Positions 46,267 to 55,219 of a DNA stretch of 64,000 nucleotides are shown piece after piece (the stretch's first letter is position 1; the number at the start of each line of letters is the position of its first letter). Source of the stretch: Arthrobacter pascens (lineage in GTDB: Bacteria > Actinomycetota > Actinomycetes > Actinomycetales > Micrococcaceae); the NCBI RefSeq assembly GCF_030816475.1, contig NZ_JAUSXF010000001.1, positions 1,488,001 through 1,552,000 of the forward strand, in the 5' to 3' direction. The notes below the pieces were generated by a model. That model was not told the origin of the DNA and did no database searches. It was given only the letters and a program-made list of their open reading frames with translations. A program made the translations under genes and the position numbers.

Positions 46267-46804
46267 AAGAGAGTGCGGCCGCCGCGTCACGGACCTTGAT
46301 GAGCGTCCTAAGGTTTCGGGTGGTGGTGGACGCCTTGAATCTGGCCTTTGACGTGATCTTGCTGAAGGGGCTTTCGAGGGTGCCTCCGGCCGGGGCCAGC
46401 CACGCCAGCGCTTCCGGTCCAAGGCGTTTCTGTTCCGCCCTTTCAAGGGATGCTCCCGCGGCATCGAGTTCATCCAGCATGGCTGGATCCGAGGCCAGCG
46501 TGATGTAGGTGTGGGTGCTCTTATCGTCTTCCGGATAAGGGCAGGCGTCCACCAGCTCCGACACCCGCTGCGCGGGCAGGACAACAACCCAGGCGTCGTA
46601 GCCGAATGACTTCCGCAGGCATTCTTCGAACTGCTGCTTGACCGCGGCAGCGTCCAGCTCGCTGGTGAGAACCACATTCCCGCTGGCCAGCAAGGTCTTC
46701 ACGTCCCCGAACCCGTACGACCTGAGTGCGTCCTTGAGGTCCGCCATTTTGATGTTGATCCCGCCCACATTGATGCCGCGGAGGAAGACTGCGTAGCTGC
46801 CCAT
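46265..46804 (-). CDS. DUF1697 family protein
   Basis: The 179-residue cytoplasmic protein starts with the family's hallmark YAVFLRGINVGGINIKMADLK and continues GFGDVKTLLASGNVVLTSE, with the typical C-terminal ARFKASTTTRNLRTLIKV. Length is normal. The function of the family is not known. It lies between the GTPase pair (convergent) and the IclR-type regulator (same strand, 18 bp upstream) and could be transcribed with the latter. Confidence 0.93.
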   Translation of the reverse strand: MGSYAVFLRGINVGGINIKMADLKDALRSYGFGDVKTLLASGNVVLTSELDAAAVKQQFEECLRKSFGYDAWVVVLPAQRVSELVDACPYPEDDKSTHTYITLASDPAMLDELDAAGASLERAEQKRLGPEALAWLAPAGGTLESPFSKITSKARFKASTTTRNLRTLIKVRDAAAALS

Positions 46805-46822
46805 GCCGAACAGCCTAGCCAG

Positions 46823-47542
46823 TCAGTCGTTGTTCTTGCGCAAGGCCTCAGTGAGGATACGGCCTGCGTTGCAGACCACCTCGGCGTGAAGGCGGCCGGG
46901 TTGGCGGGTCAGGCGCTCAATCGGCCCGGAAATGGAAACGGCGGCGATCACCCGTCCGGACGGCCCGCGTACCGGTGCTGAAACGGAGGCGACTCCCGGC
47001 TCGCGTTCGCCGAGGCTCTGTCCCCAGCCCCGCCGTCGTACGCCGGCAAGTACGGTGGGCGTAAACCGTGCGGACTGAAGGCCTTCAAGGAGGCGGTCGT
47101 GGTCCTCCCAGGCGAGTAGGACCTGGGCCGCGGAGCCGGCTTTCATGGACAGCTGAGTCCCGACAGGGATGGTGTCACGGAGACCGATGGGGCGTTCGGC
47201 GGAAGCCACGCAAACGCGCCAGTCTCCCTGCCGGCGGAAGATCTGGGCGCTCTCGCCGGTGGCGTCCCGCAACTGCACCAGGACAGGGCCCGCGGAGGCG
47301 ATCAGGCGGTCCTCGCCCGCCGCCGATGCCAGTTCGACGAGCCTGCTACCCAGGACAAAGCGCCCCTGGATGTCGCGGCTGACCAGCCGGTGGTGGACCA
47401 GTGCCAGGGCGAGCCTGTGAACAGTGGGCCGGGCCAGTCCGGTGGCAGCCACTAGCTGCGCCAGGGTGGTGGGTCCGGCCTCAAGTGCGTCAAGCACATG
47501 GGCCGCTTTATCAATGACACCGACTCCACTAGAATTGTCCAT
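46823..47542 (-). CDS. ndgR: IclR-family regulator of leucine synthesis (NdgR/LtbR type)
   Basis: The 239-residue protein has an N-terminal winged helix, GVIDKAAHVLDALEAGPTTLAQLVAATGLARPTVHRLA, and a C-terminal ligand domain with VPVGTQLSMKAGSAAQVLLAW and VSASVSAPVRGPSGRVIAAVSISGP-like sequence. Position, divergent from leuCD, and length match NdgR of streptomycetes and LtbR of corynebacteria. It probably binds the palindrome at 47558-47572, only 16 bp from its own start, and the identical site before ilvD. I start it at ATG 47542; the frame is open further upstream through the intergenic region but without conserved sequence. Whether it activates or represses here is unknown. Confidence 0.9.
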   Translation of the reverse strand: MDNSSGVGVIDKAAHVLDALEAGPTTLAQLVAATGLARPTVHRLALALVHHRLVSRDIQGRFVLGSRLVELASAAGEDRLIASAGPVLVQLRDATGESAQIFRRQGDWRVCVASAERPIGLRDTIPVGTQLSMKAGSAAQVLLAWEDHDRLLEGLQSARFTPTVLAGVRRRGWGQSLGEREPGVASVSAPVRGPSGRVIAAVSISGPIERLTRQPGRLHAEVVCNAGRILTEALRKNND

Positions 47543-47557
47543 GTAATGATATTGCCG

Positions 47558-47572
47558 TCTCAATATCTGAGA
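47558..47572. promoter_or_regulatory. Palindromic operator between ndgR and leuC
   Basis: TCTCAATATCTGAGA is identical over 15 bp to the site before ilvD. It overlaps a second inverted repeat, GATATTG (47548-47554) with CAATATC (47561-47567). It lies 16 bp from the ndgR start and 96 bp from the leuC start, so it could control both directions. Confidence 0.78.
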
Positions 47573-47667
47573 TGCAAATGTTTCGGCTAGCAAATTACAC
47601 GGCCATACTGATTCAGTGGTTTTAGCACTTGAGGAATAGCCAAAAACAGCAGTGAAGGGAGATGGCC

Positions 47668-49119
47668 GTGGCAAAGACACTGGCCGAGAAAGTCTGGGAC
47701 GCACATGTGGTGCGCAAAGGCGACGGCGAAGGAGCCAACGCCCAGCCCGACCTTCTCTTCATTGACCTTCACCTTGTCCACGAGGTGACATCACCGCAGG
47801 CATTTGAAGGTCTGCGCCTTGCCGGCCGGAAGCTGCGTCGGCCTGACCTCACCATCGCCACGGAGGACCACAACACTCCTACGCTGGACATCGACAAGCC
47901 CATCGCCGATCTGACCAGCCGCACCCAGATCCAGACGCTGCGGAACAACTGTGCTGAATTCGGTGTCCGGCTGCATTCACTCGGCGACGCCGAACAGGGG
48001 ATTGTGCACGTTGTCGGCCCGCAGCTGGGTCTCACCCAGCCCGGCATGACAGTTGTCTGCGGTGATTCGCACACCTCCACCCACGGGGCCTTCGGTGCCC
48101 TGGCCATGGGCATCGGCACCTCTGAGGTGGAGCACGTCATGGCCACCCAGACCCTGTCCCTGAAGCCGTTCAAGACCATGGCCATCAATGTCGAAGGCAC
48201 GCTCCGTCCCGGCGTCAGCGCCAAGGACATCATCCTCGCGGTGATCGCCAAGATCGGCACCGGCGGAGGCCAGGGCTACGTCCTGGAATACCGCGGTTCC
48301 GCCATCCGTGCGCTGTCCATGGAGGCCCGGATGACCATCTGCAACATGTCCATCGAAGCCGGCGCCCGTGCAGGCCTGGTGGCGCCGGACCAGACCACCT
48401 ACGACTACATGTTCGGCCGCCCGCACGCACCCCAGGGCGCGGAATGGGACGCCGCCGTCGAGTACTGGAACACGCTGCGGACCGACGATGACGCCACGTT
48501 CGACGTCGAAGTCGACCTCGACGCCGACACCCTTGAGCCGTTCGTCACCTGGGGCACCAACCCGGGCCAGGGCGTGTCGCTGTCCTCGAAAGTTCCCTCG
48601 CCGGAGGACTTCGGCGACGAAAACGCCAAGGCGGCCGCTGAGCGGGCTCTGCAGTACATGGGCCTGCAGGCGGGCACCCCGATGAAGGAGATCCGGGTGG
48701 ACACGGTCTTCCTGGGCTCCTGCACCAACTCGCGCATGGAGGACCTCCGGGCCGCCGCGGATATCATCCGCGGACGGCAGAAGGACCCGAACATCCGGAT
48801 GCTGGTGGTTCCCGGTTCGGCCCGCGTGCGGCTGGAAGCGGAGGCTGAAGGGCTGGACAAGGTCTTCAAGGACTTTGGCGCAGAATGGCGCTTCGCCGGC
48901 TGCTCCATGTGCCTGGGCATGAACCCGGACCAGCTGGAAGTGGGGGAGCGCTGCGCCTCCACGTCCAACCGCAACTTTGAGGGGCGCCAGGGCAAGGGCG
49001 GACGCACCCACCTGGTCTCCCCGGTGGTGGCAGCAGCCACGGCCGTCCGGGGCACGCTGAGCTCGCCGTCGGACCTCGATCCGGCCCCCGAATCCGCTAT
49101 CAGCACGCACGCAGCCTAG
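47668..49119 (+). CDS. leuC: 3-isopropylmalate dehydratase large subunit
   Basis: The 483-residue aconitase-family enzyme isomerises 2- to 3-isopropylmalate with LeuD. The 4Fe-4S cysteines appear in [14 protein letters not shown] (about residue 350) and [12 protein letters not shown] (about 410), with the substrate motif [27 protein letters not shown] choose GTG 47668, which gives [15 protein letters not shown]. The ATG 6 bp earlier directly abuts the ribosome site AAGGGAG and could not be used, while GTG has 6-nt spacing. leuD follows after 8 bp. Confidence 0.97.
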   Translation: MAKTLAEKVWDAHVVRKGDGEGANAQPDLLFIDLHLVHEVTSPQAFEGLRLAGRKLRRPDLTIATEDHNTPTLDIDKPIADLTSRTQIQTLRNNCAEFGVRLHSLGDAEQGIVHVVGPQLGLTQPGMTVVCGDSHTSTHGAFGALAMGIGTSEVEHVMATQTLSLKPFKTMAINVEGTLRPGVSAKDIILAVIAKIGTGGGQGYVLEYRGSAIRALSMEARMTICNMSIEAGARAGLVAPDQTTYDYMFGRPHAPQGAEWDAAVEYWNTLRTDDDATFDVEVDLDADTLEPFVTWGTNPGQGVSLSSKVPSPEDFGDENAKAAAERALQYMGLQAGTPMKEIRVDTVFLGSCTNSRMEDLRAAADIIRGRQKDPNIRMLVVPGSARVRLEAEAEGLDKVFKDFGAEWRFAGCSMCLGMNPDQLEVGERCASTSNRNFEGRQGKGGRTHLVSPVVAAATAVRGTLSSPSDLDPAPESAISTHAA

Positions 49120-49127
49120 GAGACGCC

Positions 49128-49730
49128 ATGGAAAAGTTCACCACGCACACGGGCATCGGCGTTCCGCTGCGGCAAAGCAATGTCGACACTGACCAGATCA
49201 TCCCCGCCGTCTACCTCAAACGCATCACCCGCACCGGCTTCGAGGACGCGCTGTTTTCCGCCTGGCGCAAGGACCCGTCCTTCATCCTGAACCAGGCCCC
49301 TTTCAATACCGGTTCCGTGCTGGTGGCCGGTCCCGACTTCGGTACTGGATCTTCCCGTGAACACGCGGTGTGGGCACTGAAGGACTACGGCTTCAAGACG
49401 GTCCTGTCCTCCCGGTTCGCGGACATCTTCCGCGGCAACTCAGGCAAGCAGGGCCTGCTGGCTGCCGAGCTCGCCCAGGATGACATCGAGCTGATCTGGA
49501 AAGAGCTGGAAAACGCCCCGGGCACCGAAGTGACGGTGGACCTGGTATCCAAGACGGTAATCTGTGGCAACATCGTGGCTCCATTCAACATCGATGACTA
49601 CACGCGCTGGCGCCTGCTCGAAGGCCTGGACGACATCGGCCTTACCCTTAAGCACGAAGCGGACATCACCGCTTATGAGGCCACCCGTCCCGCGTTCAAG
49701 CCCACCACGCTTCCGGCCCGCCTGTCCTGA
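49128..49730 (+). CDS. leuD: 3-isopropylmalate dehydratase small subunit
   Basis: The 200-residue swivel-domain subunit partners Leu[17 protein letters not shown] lies near the N-terminus, the conserved loop [22 protein letters not shown] at about residues 66-87, and [18 protein letters not shown] shortly after. AGGAGACGCC precedes the ATG. It ends the leuCD operon, with a hairpin at 49763-49787 behind it that may also serve the convergent PIG-L gene. Confidence 0.97.
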   Translation: MEKFTTHTGIGVPLRQSNVDTDQIIPAVYLKRITRTGFEDALFSAWRKDPSFILNQAPFNTGSVLVAGPDFGTGSSREHAVWALKDYGFKTVLSSRFADIFRGNSGKQGLLAAELAQDDIELIWKELENAPGTEVTVDLVSKTVICGNIVAPFNIDDYTRWRLLEGLDDIGLTLKHEADITAYEATRPAFKPTTLPARLS

Positions 49731-49762
49731 GGCACGTCCCCGCCTGGGTTTTACATCTGAGG

Positions 49763-49787
49763 GCCGCCACCGATTTCCGATGGCGGC
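49763..49787. terminator. Hairpin between convergent leuD and PIG-L genes
   Basis: GCCGCCA (49763-49769) pairs with TGGCGGC (49781-49787), with CG/CG inside the loop. It lies about midway between the two stop codons and may work for both strands. Confidence 0.55.
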
Positions 49788-49821
49788 TCGACGGCGCGCT
49801 GCTGGCCTACGCAGACGGTCG

Positions 49822-51609
49822 TCAGTTCATGTAGGCCTGGAGTTCGGAGAGTCCGACGTTTTTGGTGGTGCCGCTGACGGCGGTAACGGTGAGTCGCAGG
49901 CTGGTGGTCGAGCGGCCGGTGAAGTTGATGGTGGTCGCCTGGCCGCTGTTCTCCAGGGAGGGGACGGCGACCGTGGTGCCGTCTGAGAAGGTGAGGCTGC
50001 CGCCGGTGATCTGGTCGTTGGTGTTGGGCCGGTCGTAGAGCACGACGCGATTCAATGTCACGGCGGTGGGGAAGGCGAGGTTGAGATAGCTTCCGGCCTT
50101 GCCGCCTACTGTGGCCCATTCCCGGGTGCCGTCGACGGGGTAGCCTGCGATGACGCCGTCGACGGCCTTGAGGGCGCTTTGCCCTGTGGCTTCGTTCTGG
50201 GAACTGGCGGTGACCGTCGCCGATGGGGCGATATTGGTCGGAGTGCCAGTGTAGGCCTGGAGTTCGGAGAGTCCGACGTTTTTGGTGGTGCCACTGACGG
50301 CGGTAACGGTGAGTCGCAGGCTGGTGGTCGAGCGGCCGGTGAAGTTGATGGTGGTCGGCTGGCCGCTGTTCTCCAGGGAGGGGACGGCGACCGTGGTGCC
50401 GTCTGAGAAGGTGAGGCTGCCGCCGGTGATCTGGTCGTTGGTGTTGGGCCGGTCGTAGAGCACGACGCGATTTAATGTCACGGCGGTGGGGAAGGCGAGG
50501 TTGAGATAGCTTCCGGCCTTGCCGCCTACTGTGGCCCATTCCCGGGTGCCGTCGACGGGGTAGCCTGCGATGACGCCGTCGACGGCCTTGAGGGCGCTTT
50601 GGCCTGTGGCTTCGTTCTGGGAACTCGCGGTGACCGTCGCCGATGGGGCGACATTGCTCCCTGCGGAGACGCCAGTCCCGCTGAAGGTACCGGTACCTTG
50701 TGTCAGACCAGGAGTGCCTACGGTATATGACCGCGAGAACCAAGCTCCTTCCGAACGGGACGAGCACCATTCCGCGGTGTTGCAGGTCCTGTAGTCGTAC
50801 TGTGCGTAGGCCAGAAATGCATTCGTCTTCGCCGTCAGATCGGGATCGAGCACGTTACTGGGGCGTTGGGTGATGCCGTATCCCTGATAGCCCGTGATCG
50901 TGTGCGGCAAGCTGTACTGTTGGTGTGCCGCCATCACGAGGTAGGCGACAGTGTGATGGTCGCTGTGGTCGCCGTCGCCGTAGCTGCCGGCATAGTCCAA
51001 GGTGACAATCTGAGTTGCCCGGTAGTTGTTCATGAACGCCAGAATGGTGGCCTGAAGCGTCGAGTGCGTGTACGAGGACGAATTGTCCACGGCCGTAATC
51101 GTGTTGATCACGCCGCTGTACAGCTTCTGGAGGCTCTCGTTCCCATTGTTGGACCCGCCACTTCCATCCCGGAAACCGTCGGGCAACCGCATGAATGCCA
51201 GCGAGATGTTGGCCGCACCGCTGAGTGTGGTGACTGGAATCGGGTGTCCGGGGATCCCGGCATCAGCCGTCGTCCAACTGTTGGCCACGTTAGCGAGTTG
51301 CGCATAAGCCGCTTTCACACCGTTCTCTCTGGATGCCCAATATGCAGCGGAATCATTTGCATCACCGGCTGTTACGTAAACAGTGCGAACGCAGAGTCCT
51401 CCTCGGATGGCCGAGATGAGTCGTGGGCTCTGAAACAGGAGGTCGTCGTCCTCATGGGCGACGATGTTCAAAGCAGATCCCGCCGCACATGCGGTGTCCG
51501 CGGATGCGCTGGGGGAAGCGGCCAGGCTCCCTGCGAACCCTGTGATTGCCGCTAAGGCGAGGAGGACTCGGGAAAATCGGCGAAGCTGGGGAAAGGGCAC
51601 CTGTCTCAT
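49822..51609 (-). CDS. Secreted PIG-L family deacetylase with two C-terminal galactose-binding-like domains
   Basis: The 595-residue exported protein has a Sec signal (RRFSRVLLALAAITGFAGSLAASPSASA), then a PIG-L/LmbE domain (about 40-300) with the metal motif as NIVAHEDDDLLF and GSYGDGDHSDHH. Two nearly identical 140-residue jelly-roll-like domains begin ..APSATVTASSQNEATGQSA and end VGLSELQAY. PIG-L enzymes remove acetyl groups from GlcNAc-type sugars under metal catalysis; the repeats probably bind carbohydrate. I prefer ATG 51607-51609, which gives a clean signal peptide; the frame is open 27 codons further. It converges on leuD and is divergent from murA. Confidence 0.82.
   Translation of the reverse strand: MRQVPFPQLRRFSRVLLALAAITGFAGSLAASPSASADTACAAGSALNIVAHEDDDLLFQSPRLISAIRGGLCVRTVYVTAGDANDSAAYWASRENGVKAAYAQLANVANSWTTADAGIPGHPIPVTTLSGAANISLAFMRLPDGFRDGSGGSNNGNESLQKLYSGVINTITAVDNSSSYTHSTLQATILAFMNNYRATQIVTLDYAGSYGDGDHSDHHTVAYLVMAAHQQYSLPHTITGYQGYGITQRPSNVLDPDLTAKTNAFLAYAQYDYRTCNTAEWCSSRSEGAWFSRSYTVGTPGLTQGTGTFSGTGVSAGSNVAPSATVTASSQNEATGQSALKAVDGVIAGYPVDGTREWATVGGKAGSYLNLAFPTAVTLNRVVLYDRPNTNDQITGGSLTFSDGTTVAVPSLENSGQPTTINFTGRSTTSLRLTVTAVSGTTKNVGLSELQAYTGTPTNIAPSATVTASSQNEATGQSALKAVDGVIAGYPVDGTREWATVGGKAGSYLNLAFPTAVTLNRVVLYDRPNTNDQITGGSLTFSDGTTVAVPSLENSGQATTINFTGRSTTSLRLTVTAVSGTTKNVGLSELQAYMN
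49831..50656. repeat. Tandem 420-bp duplication inside the PIG-L gene
   Basis: Copies at 49831-50236 and 50251-50656 have a period of exactly 420 bp (140 codons) and differ at 6 of 406 positions by my count. Only two changes alter the protein in the parts compared (Ala/Pro and Ile/Val). The duplication is therefore recent, or is kept alike by gene conversion. Confidence 0.93.
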
Positions 51610-52007
51610 CCTTTTTTCGTCATCACGGAATCGCTTATTGGTGACAACAGCCCCAGCAGCCGTGCCGCCGGCTCGTAGGAGAGCCTTCACTCATGAGCAT
51701 GGCTGGTCCAAACCCGCTCAGGCAATGAACGGAACTACCTGTTTGTTAGGGCGATGTACTCGTCTTTTTGCCGCCTACACTTGCTCCACGTCACAATGGC
51801 ATCGAAGGGGAACGGGTCTTAATGGCGGCTGCCGGGACGGGAAGGAACGGCACTGGGTATCAAGGCGTGGACTCGCTAGACGCCGGGGGAGTCCGCTTAT
51901 AAAGCAGCCGGGACTCCACCGTATTTCGGTTCGGTAACACGACCTCCTATGCTTAGCTGGAGCCTTTGCAAGGATTTTGGGGCGAGTAATCGTAAGGAAA
52001 CCGGTAT
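51610..52007. other. 398-bp divergent intergenic region between the PIG-L gene and murA
   Basis: It should hold the promoters of both genes. The only structure I see is GGAGTCC (51888-51894) with GGACTCC (51911-51917), a 7-bp hairpin. No RNA gene or convincing open frame is present, and base composition is lower in GC than the flanks. Confidence 0.5.
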
Positions 52008-53333
52008 ATGAGTAGTGTTCTGACAATCCGCGGCGGAGTCCCGCTTACAGGCCGCGTGACCGTCCGGGGGGCCAAGAATCTGGTTCCCAAGGCAATGGTG
52101 GCCGCGTTGCTGGGAAACGAACCATCGGTGTTGCGGAACGTTCCGGAAATCAAAGACGTGGAGGTGGTCACGTCACTCCTGCAGCTGCATGGTGTGACGG
52201 TAGCCAAGGATCCAGTCAACGGGGACCTGACGCTGGATCCCAAGGCTGCCAAGACTGCTCCAAGCACTGCCATTGATGCCCATGCCGGCGATTCCAGGAT
52301 CCCCATCCTCCTGTGTGGTCCGCTGATCCACGCGATCGGTGAAGCCTTCATCCCGGATCTGGGCGGCTGCAAGATCGGTGACCGGCCCATCGATTACCAC
52401 CTCGATGTCCTGCGGCAGTTTGGCGCCGTAGTGGAAAAGCGTCCGGGCGGCATCCACATTTCGGCGCCCAAAGGTTTGCACGGCGCCAAAATCTCGCTGC
52501 CTTATCCCTCTGTCGGCGCCACTGAGCAGGTCCTGCTTAGCGCCACGCGCGCCGAAGGAATCACCGAACTCTCGGGGGCGGCCACCGAACCAGAGATCAT
52601 CGACCTCATCGCGGTGCTGCAGAAGATGGGCGCCATCATCAGCGTCCAGACGGACAGGACAATCCGCATCGAAGGCGTCCGGGACCTGGGCGGCTACAAC
52701 CACAGGGCCCTCTCTGACCGCAACGAATCGGCGTCGTGGGCTTCAGCTGCCCTGGTGACGCGCGGGGACATCTTTGTTGAAGGCGCTTCGCAGCGCGACA
52801 TGATGACGTTCCTGAACACCTACCGCAAGGTGGGCGGAGGCATGGATATCGGCGAGGACGGCATCCGCTTCTACCACCGCGGCGGCAAGCTCAACCCGCT
52901 GGTCCTGGAGACGGACGTGCACCCCGGTTTCATGACGGACTGGCAGCAGCCGCTGGTCGTGGCGCTGACCCAGGCCGAAGGCGTCTCCATCGTGCACGAG
53001 ACCGTCTACGAGAACCGCTTCGGCTTCACTGACGCCTTGATCCGGATGGGAGCCAGCATCCAGGTGCACCGTGAATGCCTGGGCAGCGTGCCGTGCAGGT
53101 TCGGCCAGCGCAACTTCCTTCATTCCGCCGTAATCTCCGGGCCTACCCAACTCAAGGGAACCGATATCGATGTCCCGGACCTTCGCGGTGGGTTCAGCCA
53201 CCTGATCGCAGCCTTGGCTGCCACCGGCACGTCCAGGGTCACGGGGATCGACATCATCAACCGTGGCTACGAGCGTTTCACGGAAAAGCTGGCGGGCCTC
53301 GGCGCGGATTTCGACATCACCGCAACAAAGTAG
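52008..53333 (+). CDS. murA: UDP-N-acetylglucosamine 1-carboxyvinyltransferase
   Basis: The 441-residue EPSP-synthase-fold enzyme adds enolpyruvate from PEP to UDP-GlcNAc, the first committed peptidoglycan step, in the cytoplasm. The catalytic Cys is at 121 in GGCKIGDRP, so fosfomycin sensitivity would be expected from this residue alone. The N-terminal GAKN lysine (23) is present. AAGGA stands before the ATG at workable spacing. It heads the run murA-plsC-gpsA-ddl, all on the plus strand with minimal gaps. Confidence 0.96.
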   Translation: MSSVLTIRGGVPLTGRVTVRGAKNLVPKAMVAALLGNEPSVLRNVPEIKDVEVVTSLLQLHGVTVAKDPVNGDLTLDPKAAKTAPSTAIDAHAGDSRIPILLCGPLIHAIGEAFIPDLGGCKIGDRPIDYHLDVLRQFGAVVEKRPGGIHISAPKGLHGAKISLPYPSVGATEQVLLSATRAEGITELSGAATEPEIIDLIAVLQKMGAIISVQTDRTIRIEGVRDLGGYNHRALSDRNESASWASAALVTRGDIFVEGASQRDMMTFLNTYRKVGGGMDIGEDGIRFYHRGGKLNPLVLETDVHPGFMTDWQQPLVVALTQAEGVSIVHETVYENRFGFTDALIRMGASIQVHRECLGSVPCRFGQRNFLHSAVISGPTQLKGTDIDVPDLRGGFSHLIAALAATGTSRVTGIDIINRGYERFTEKLAGLGADFDITATK

Positions 53334-53343
53334 TGGTGCGCAC

Positions 53344-54168
53344 GTGAAGGAAACGGCCAAGAGCCAGGCCACGTTTGTGGTCATCGCCGCAATAGCGCGC
53401 AGCCTGCTGAACGTCATGATGGACAAGAAATGGGAGGGCACGGAAAAACTGCCCGCAGGCGGCTTCATCGCGGCTCCCAACCATTGCACGGAGATTGATC
53501 CCCTCATCGTGGGGCATATGCTCTACAACCAGAAGCGCGCGCCCCACTTCCTTGCCAAGGCAGGGCTGTTCAAAGTTCCCGTGCTGGGCTGGATACTGCG
53601 GGCCACGCGGCAGATCCCGGTGGAACGCTCGACGGCGGGGGCCAACCGCTCGCTGCGGCTGGCCCAGGAGATCGTGGCCGACGGCGGTGCCATCATCATC
53701 TATCCAGAAGGAACGCTCACCCGCGATCCAGATCTCTGGCCCATGAAGGGCCACACCGGGGCGGCCAGGCTCGCCCTGGAAGGCGGGATCCCAGTAGTGC
53801 CCATAGCGCACTGGGGCGCGCACGAAGTCTTTCCGCGGTACGCAAAGCGGTTCCACCTCTTCCCACGCAAGACATCACGGGTGGTGGTGGGGGATCCCGT
53901 GGACCTTAGCGCCTTTACCGGCAGCCCCCTGGACAAGGCCAACTTGGCAGCCGCCACGGATGCCATCATGGACGCCGTTACAGCACTGCTGGCAGGTATC
54001 CGGGGCGAGGATCCGCCCGCCCAACGTTGGGACCCTGCCAAGAACAACCAAGACAAGCACGGCCGGTTCGTGGAACGCGGCCAGCACGTCGACCGTACCG
54101 GCGGAAATGGCAGATCCTTTCCAGACGGCGGAACTTCGCAAGAGAATACTGGGGACAGCAACAAATGA
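53344..54168 (+). CDS. plsC: 1-acyl-sn-glycerol-3-phosphate acyltransferase
   Basis: The 274-residue LPLAT-family protein has the acyltransferase motifs NHCTEID (HxxxxD, about residues 45-51) and IIIYPEGTLTRD, with IPVVPIAHWG later. It would make phosphatidic acid from lysophosphatidate at the inner face of the membrane. The last 45 residues are polar and probably unstructured. The start is GTG 53344, the first usable codon after the murA stop. The stop overlaps the gpsA start by 4 bp, which fits the link between phospholipid and glycerol-3-phosphate synthesis. Confidence 0.92.
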   Translation: MKETAKSQATFVVIAAIARSLLNVMMDKKWEGTEKLPAGGFIAAPNHCTEIDPLIVGHMLYNQKRAPHFLAKAGLFKVPVLGWILRATRQIPVERSTAGANRSLRLAQEIVADGGAIIIYPEGTLTRDPDLWPMKGHTGAARLALEGGIPVVPIAHWGAHEVFPRYAKRFHLFPRKTSRVVVGDPVDLSAFTGSPLDKANLAAATDAIMDAVTALLAGIRGEDPPAQRWDPAKNNQDKHGRFVERGQHVDRTGGNGRSFPDGGTSQENTGDSNK

Positions 54169-55217
54169 CGGTCCATATTGAACGCTCAACATCTGCAAGC
54201 ACTGTGGCCGTACTGGGAGCAGGTTCCTGGGGAACCACCTTTGCAAAAGTCCTCGCAGACGCGGCCGCTTCCTCCGGAATCGAGCGCCGTATCCGGTTGT
54301 GGGGCAGACGGGCTGAAGTCGTCCAGCAGATCAACGATTTGCACACGAATAAGCAATACCTCAAGGACATAGTGCTTCCGTCCAGCATCACGGCTTCTAC
54401 GGACGTGGAGGAGGTTCTTAGGGACGTAGGAGTGGTAATACTTGCCGTACCGGCCCAGACCCTGCGGCCGCAGCTGCGTGAATGGAAACAGCTCATCGCA
54501 CCCGGTGCAGTAGTGGTGTCCCTAATGAAGGGCCTTGAGCTTCACACTGACGCCCGGATGAGCGAGGTTATCCAACAGGAGCTGGACATTCCCGAGGATC
54601 GGGTGGCAGTGGTTTCCGGACCCAATCTCGCCATGGAGATTGCCCGTGGGGAGCCCACAGCATCTGTTGTGGCCTGCGCCGATTCCGCAACCGCAGCATG
54701 GATTGCCCGGCACTGCACTGCTCCATATTTTCGGCCCTACACAACCACTGATGTAGTTGGTGTGGAAATTGGCGGAATCGTTAAAAACGTCATTGCGCTT
54801 GCCGTAGGTATTTGCGAGGGAAAGCAAATGGGGGACAACACAAAAGCCTCAGTGATCACGCGTGGTTTGGCAGAGACGTCACGGCTGGCGCTGGCGCTTG
54901 GCGGCCATGCTAATACTATTTCTGGTTTGGCGGGGCTGGGCGACTTGGTGGCCACCTGTTCATCCCCTCTATCGAGGAACCATACTGCAGGACGGCTGTT
55001 GGGAAGGGGACTGACGCTGGACCAGGTGAACGAAGAGATGAAGCAGACCGCCGAAGGCATCAAGTCCTGCCAGGCAGTCAACGAATTGGCCGGGCTATGG
55101 GGAATTGAAATGCCCATCACAGCCGCTGTTGACGCGGTTCTGGCGGGTAAACTTCACGTTGATGAACTGGGCCCGCTTCTACTTTCCCGCGAACTTAAAT
55201 CTGAAGGTGATCACTGA
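54165..55217 (+). CDS. gpsA: NAD(P)-dependent glycerol-3-phosphate dehydrogenase
   Basis: The 350-residue enzyme reduces dihydroxyacetone phosphate to sn-glycerol-3-phosphate for phospholipids. The Rossmann motif VAVLGAGSWGTTFAKVL (about 14-30), SGPNLAMEIARGEPT, the catalytic lysine region GIVKNVIALAVG and GLAGLGDLVATCSSPLSRN are all clear. ATG 54165 overlaps the plsC stop. ddl starts 2 bp after its own stop. The set combines wall and membrane precursor synthesis in one transcript. Confidence 0.96.
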   Translation: MTVHIERSTSASTVAVLGAGSWGTTFAKVLADAAASSGIERRIRLWGRRAEVVQQINDLHTNKQYLKDIVLPSSITASTDVEEVLRDVGVVILAVPAQTLRPQLREWKQLIAPGAVVVSLMKGLELHTDARMSEVIQQELDIPEDRVAVVSGPNLAMEIARGEPTASVVACADSATAAWIARHCTAPYFRPYTTTDVVGVEIGGIVKNVIALAVGICEGKQMGDNTKASVITRGLAETSRLALALGGHANTISGLAGLGDLVATCSSPLSRNHTAGRLLGRGLTLDQVNEEMKQTAEGIKSCQAVNELAGLWGIEMPITAAVDAVLAGKLHVDELGPLLLSRELKSEGDH

Positions 55218-55219
55218 GC

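Noticed and set aside
47662..47667. ATG at 47662 as the leuC start
   Set aside because: It directly abuts the ribosome-binding sequence AAGGGAG; the GTG 6 bp later has proper spacing and gives the usual LeuC N-terminus.
49831..50656. Considered as a CRISPR or insertion-sequence repeat
   Set aside because: The repeat is in frame, 420 bp long and codes for a protein domain; there are no spacers or transposase.
51669..51937. Short plus-strand frame upstream of murA
   Set aside because: It is Arg/Trp/Cys-rich without a motif and lies in the divergent promoter region.
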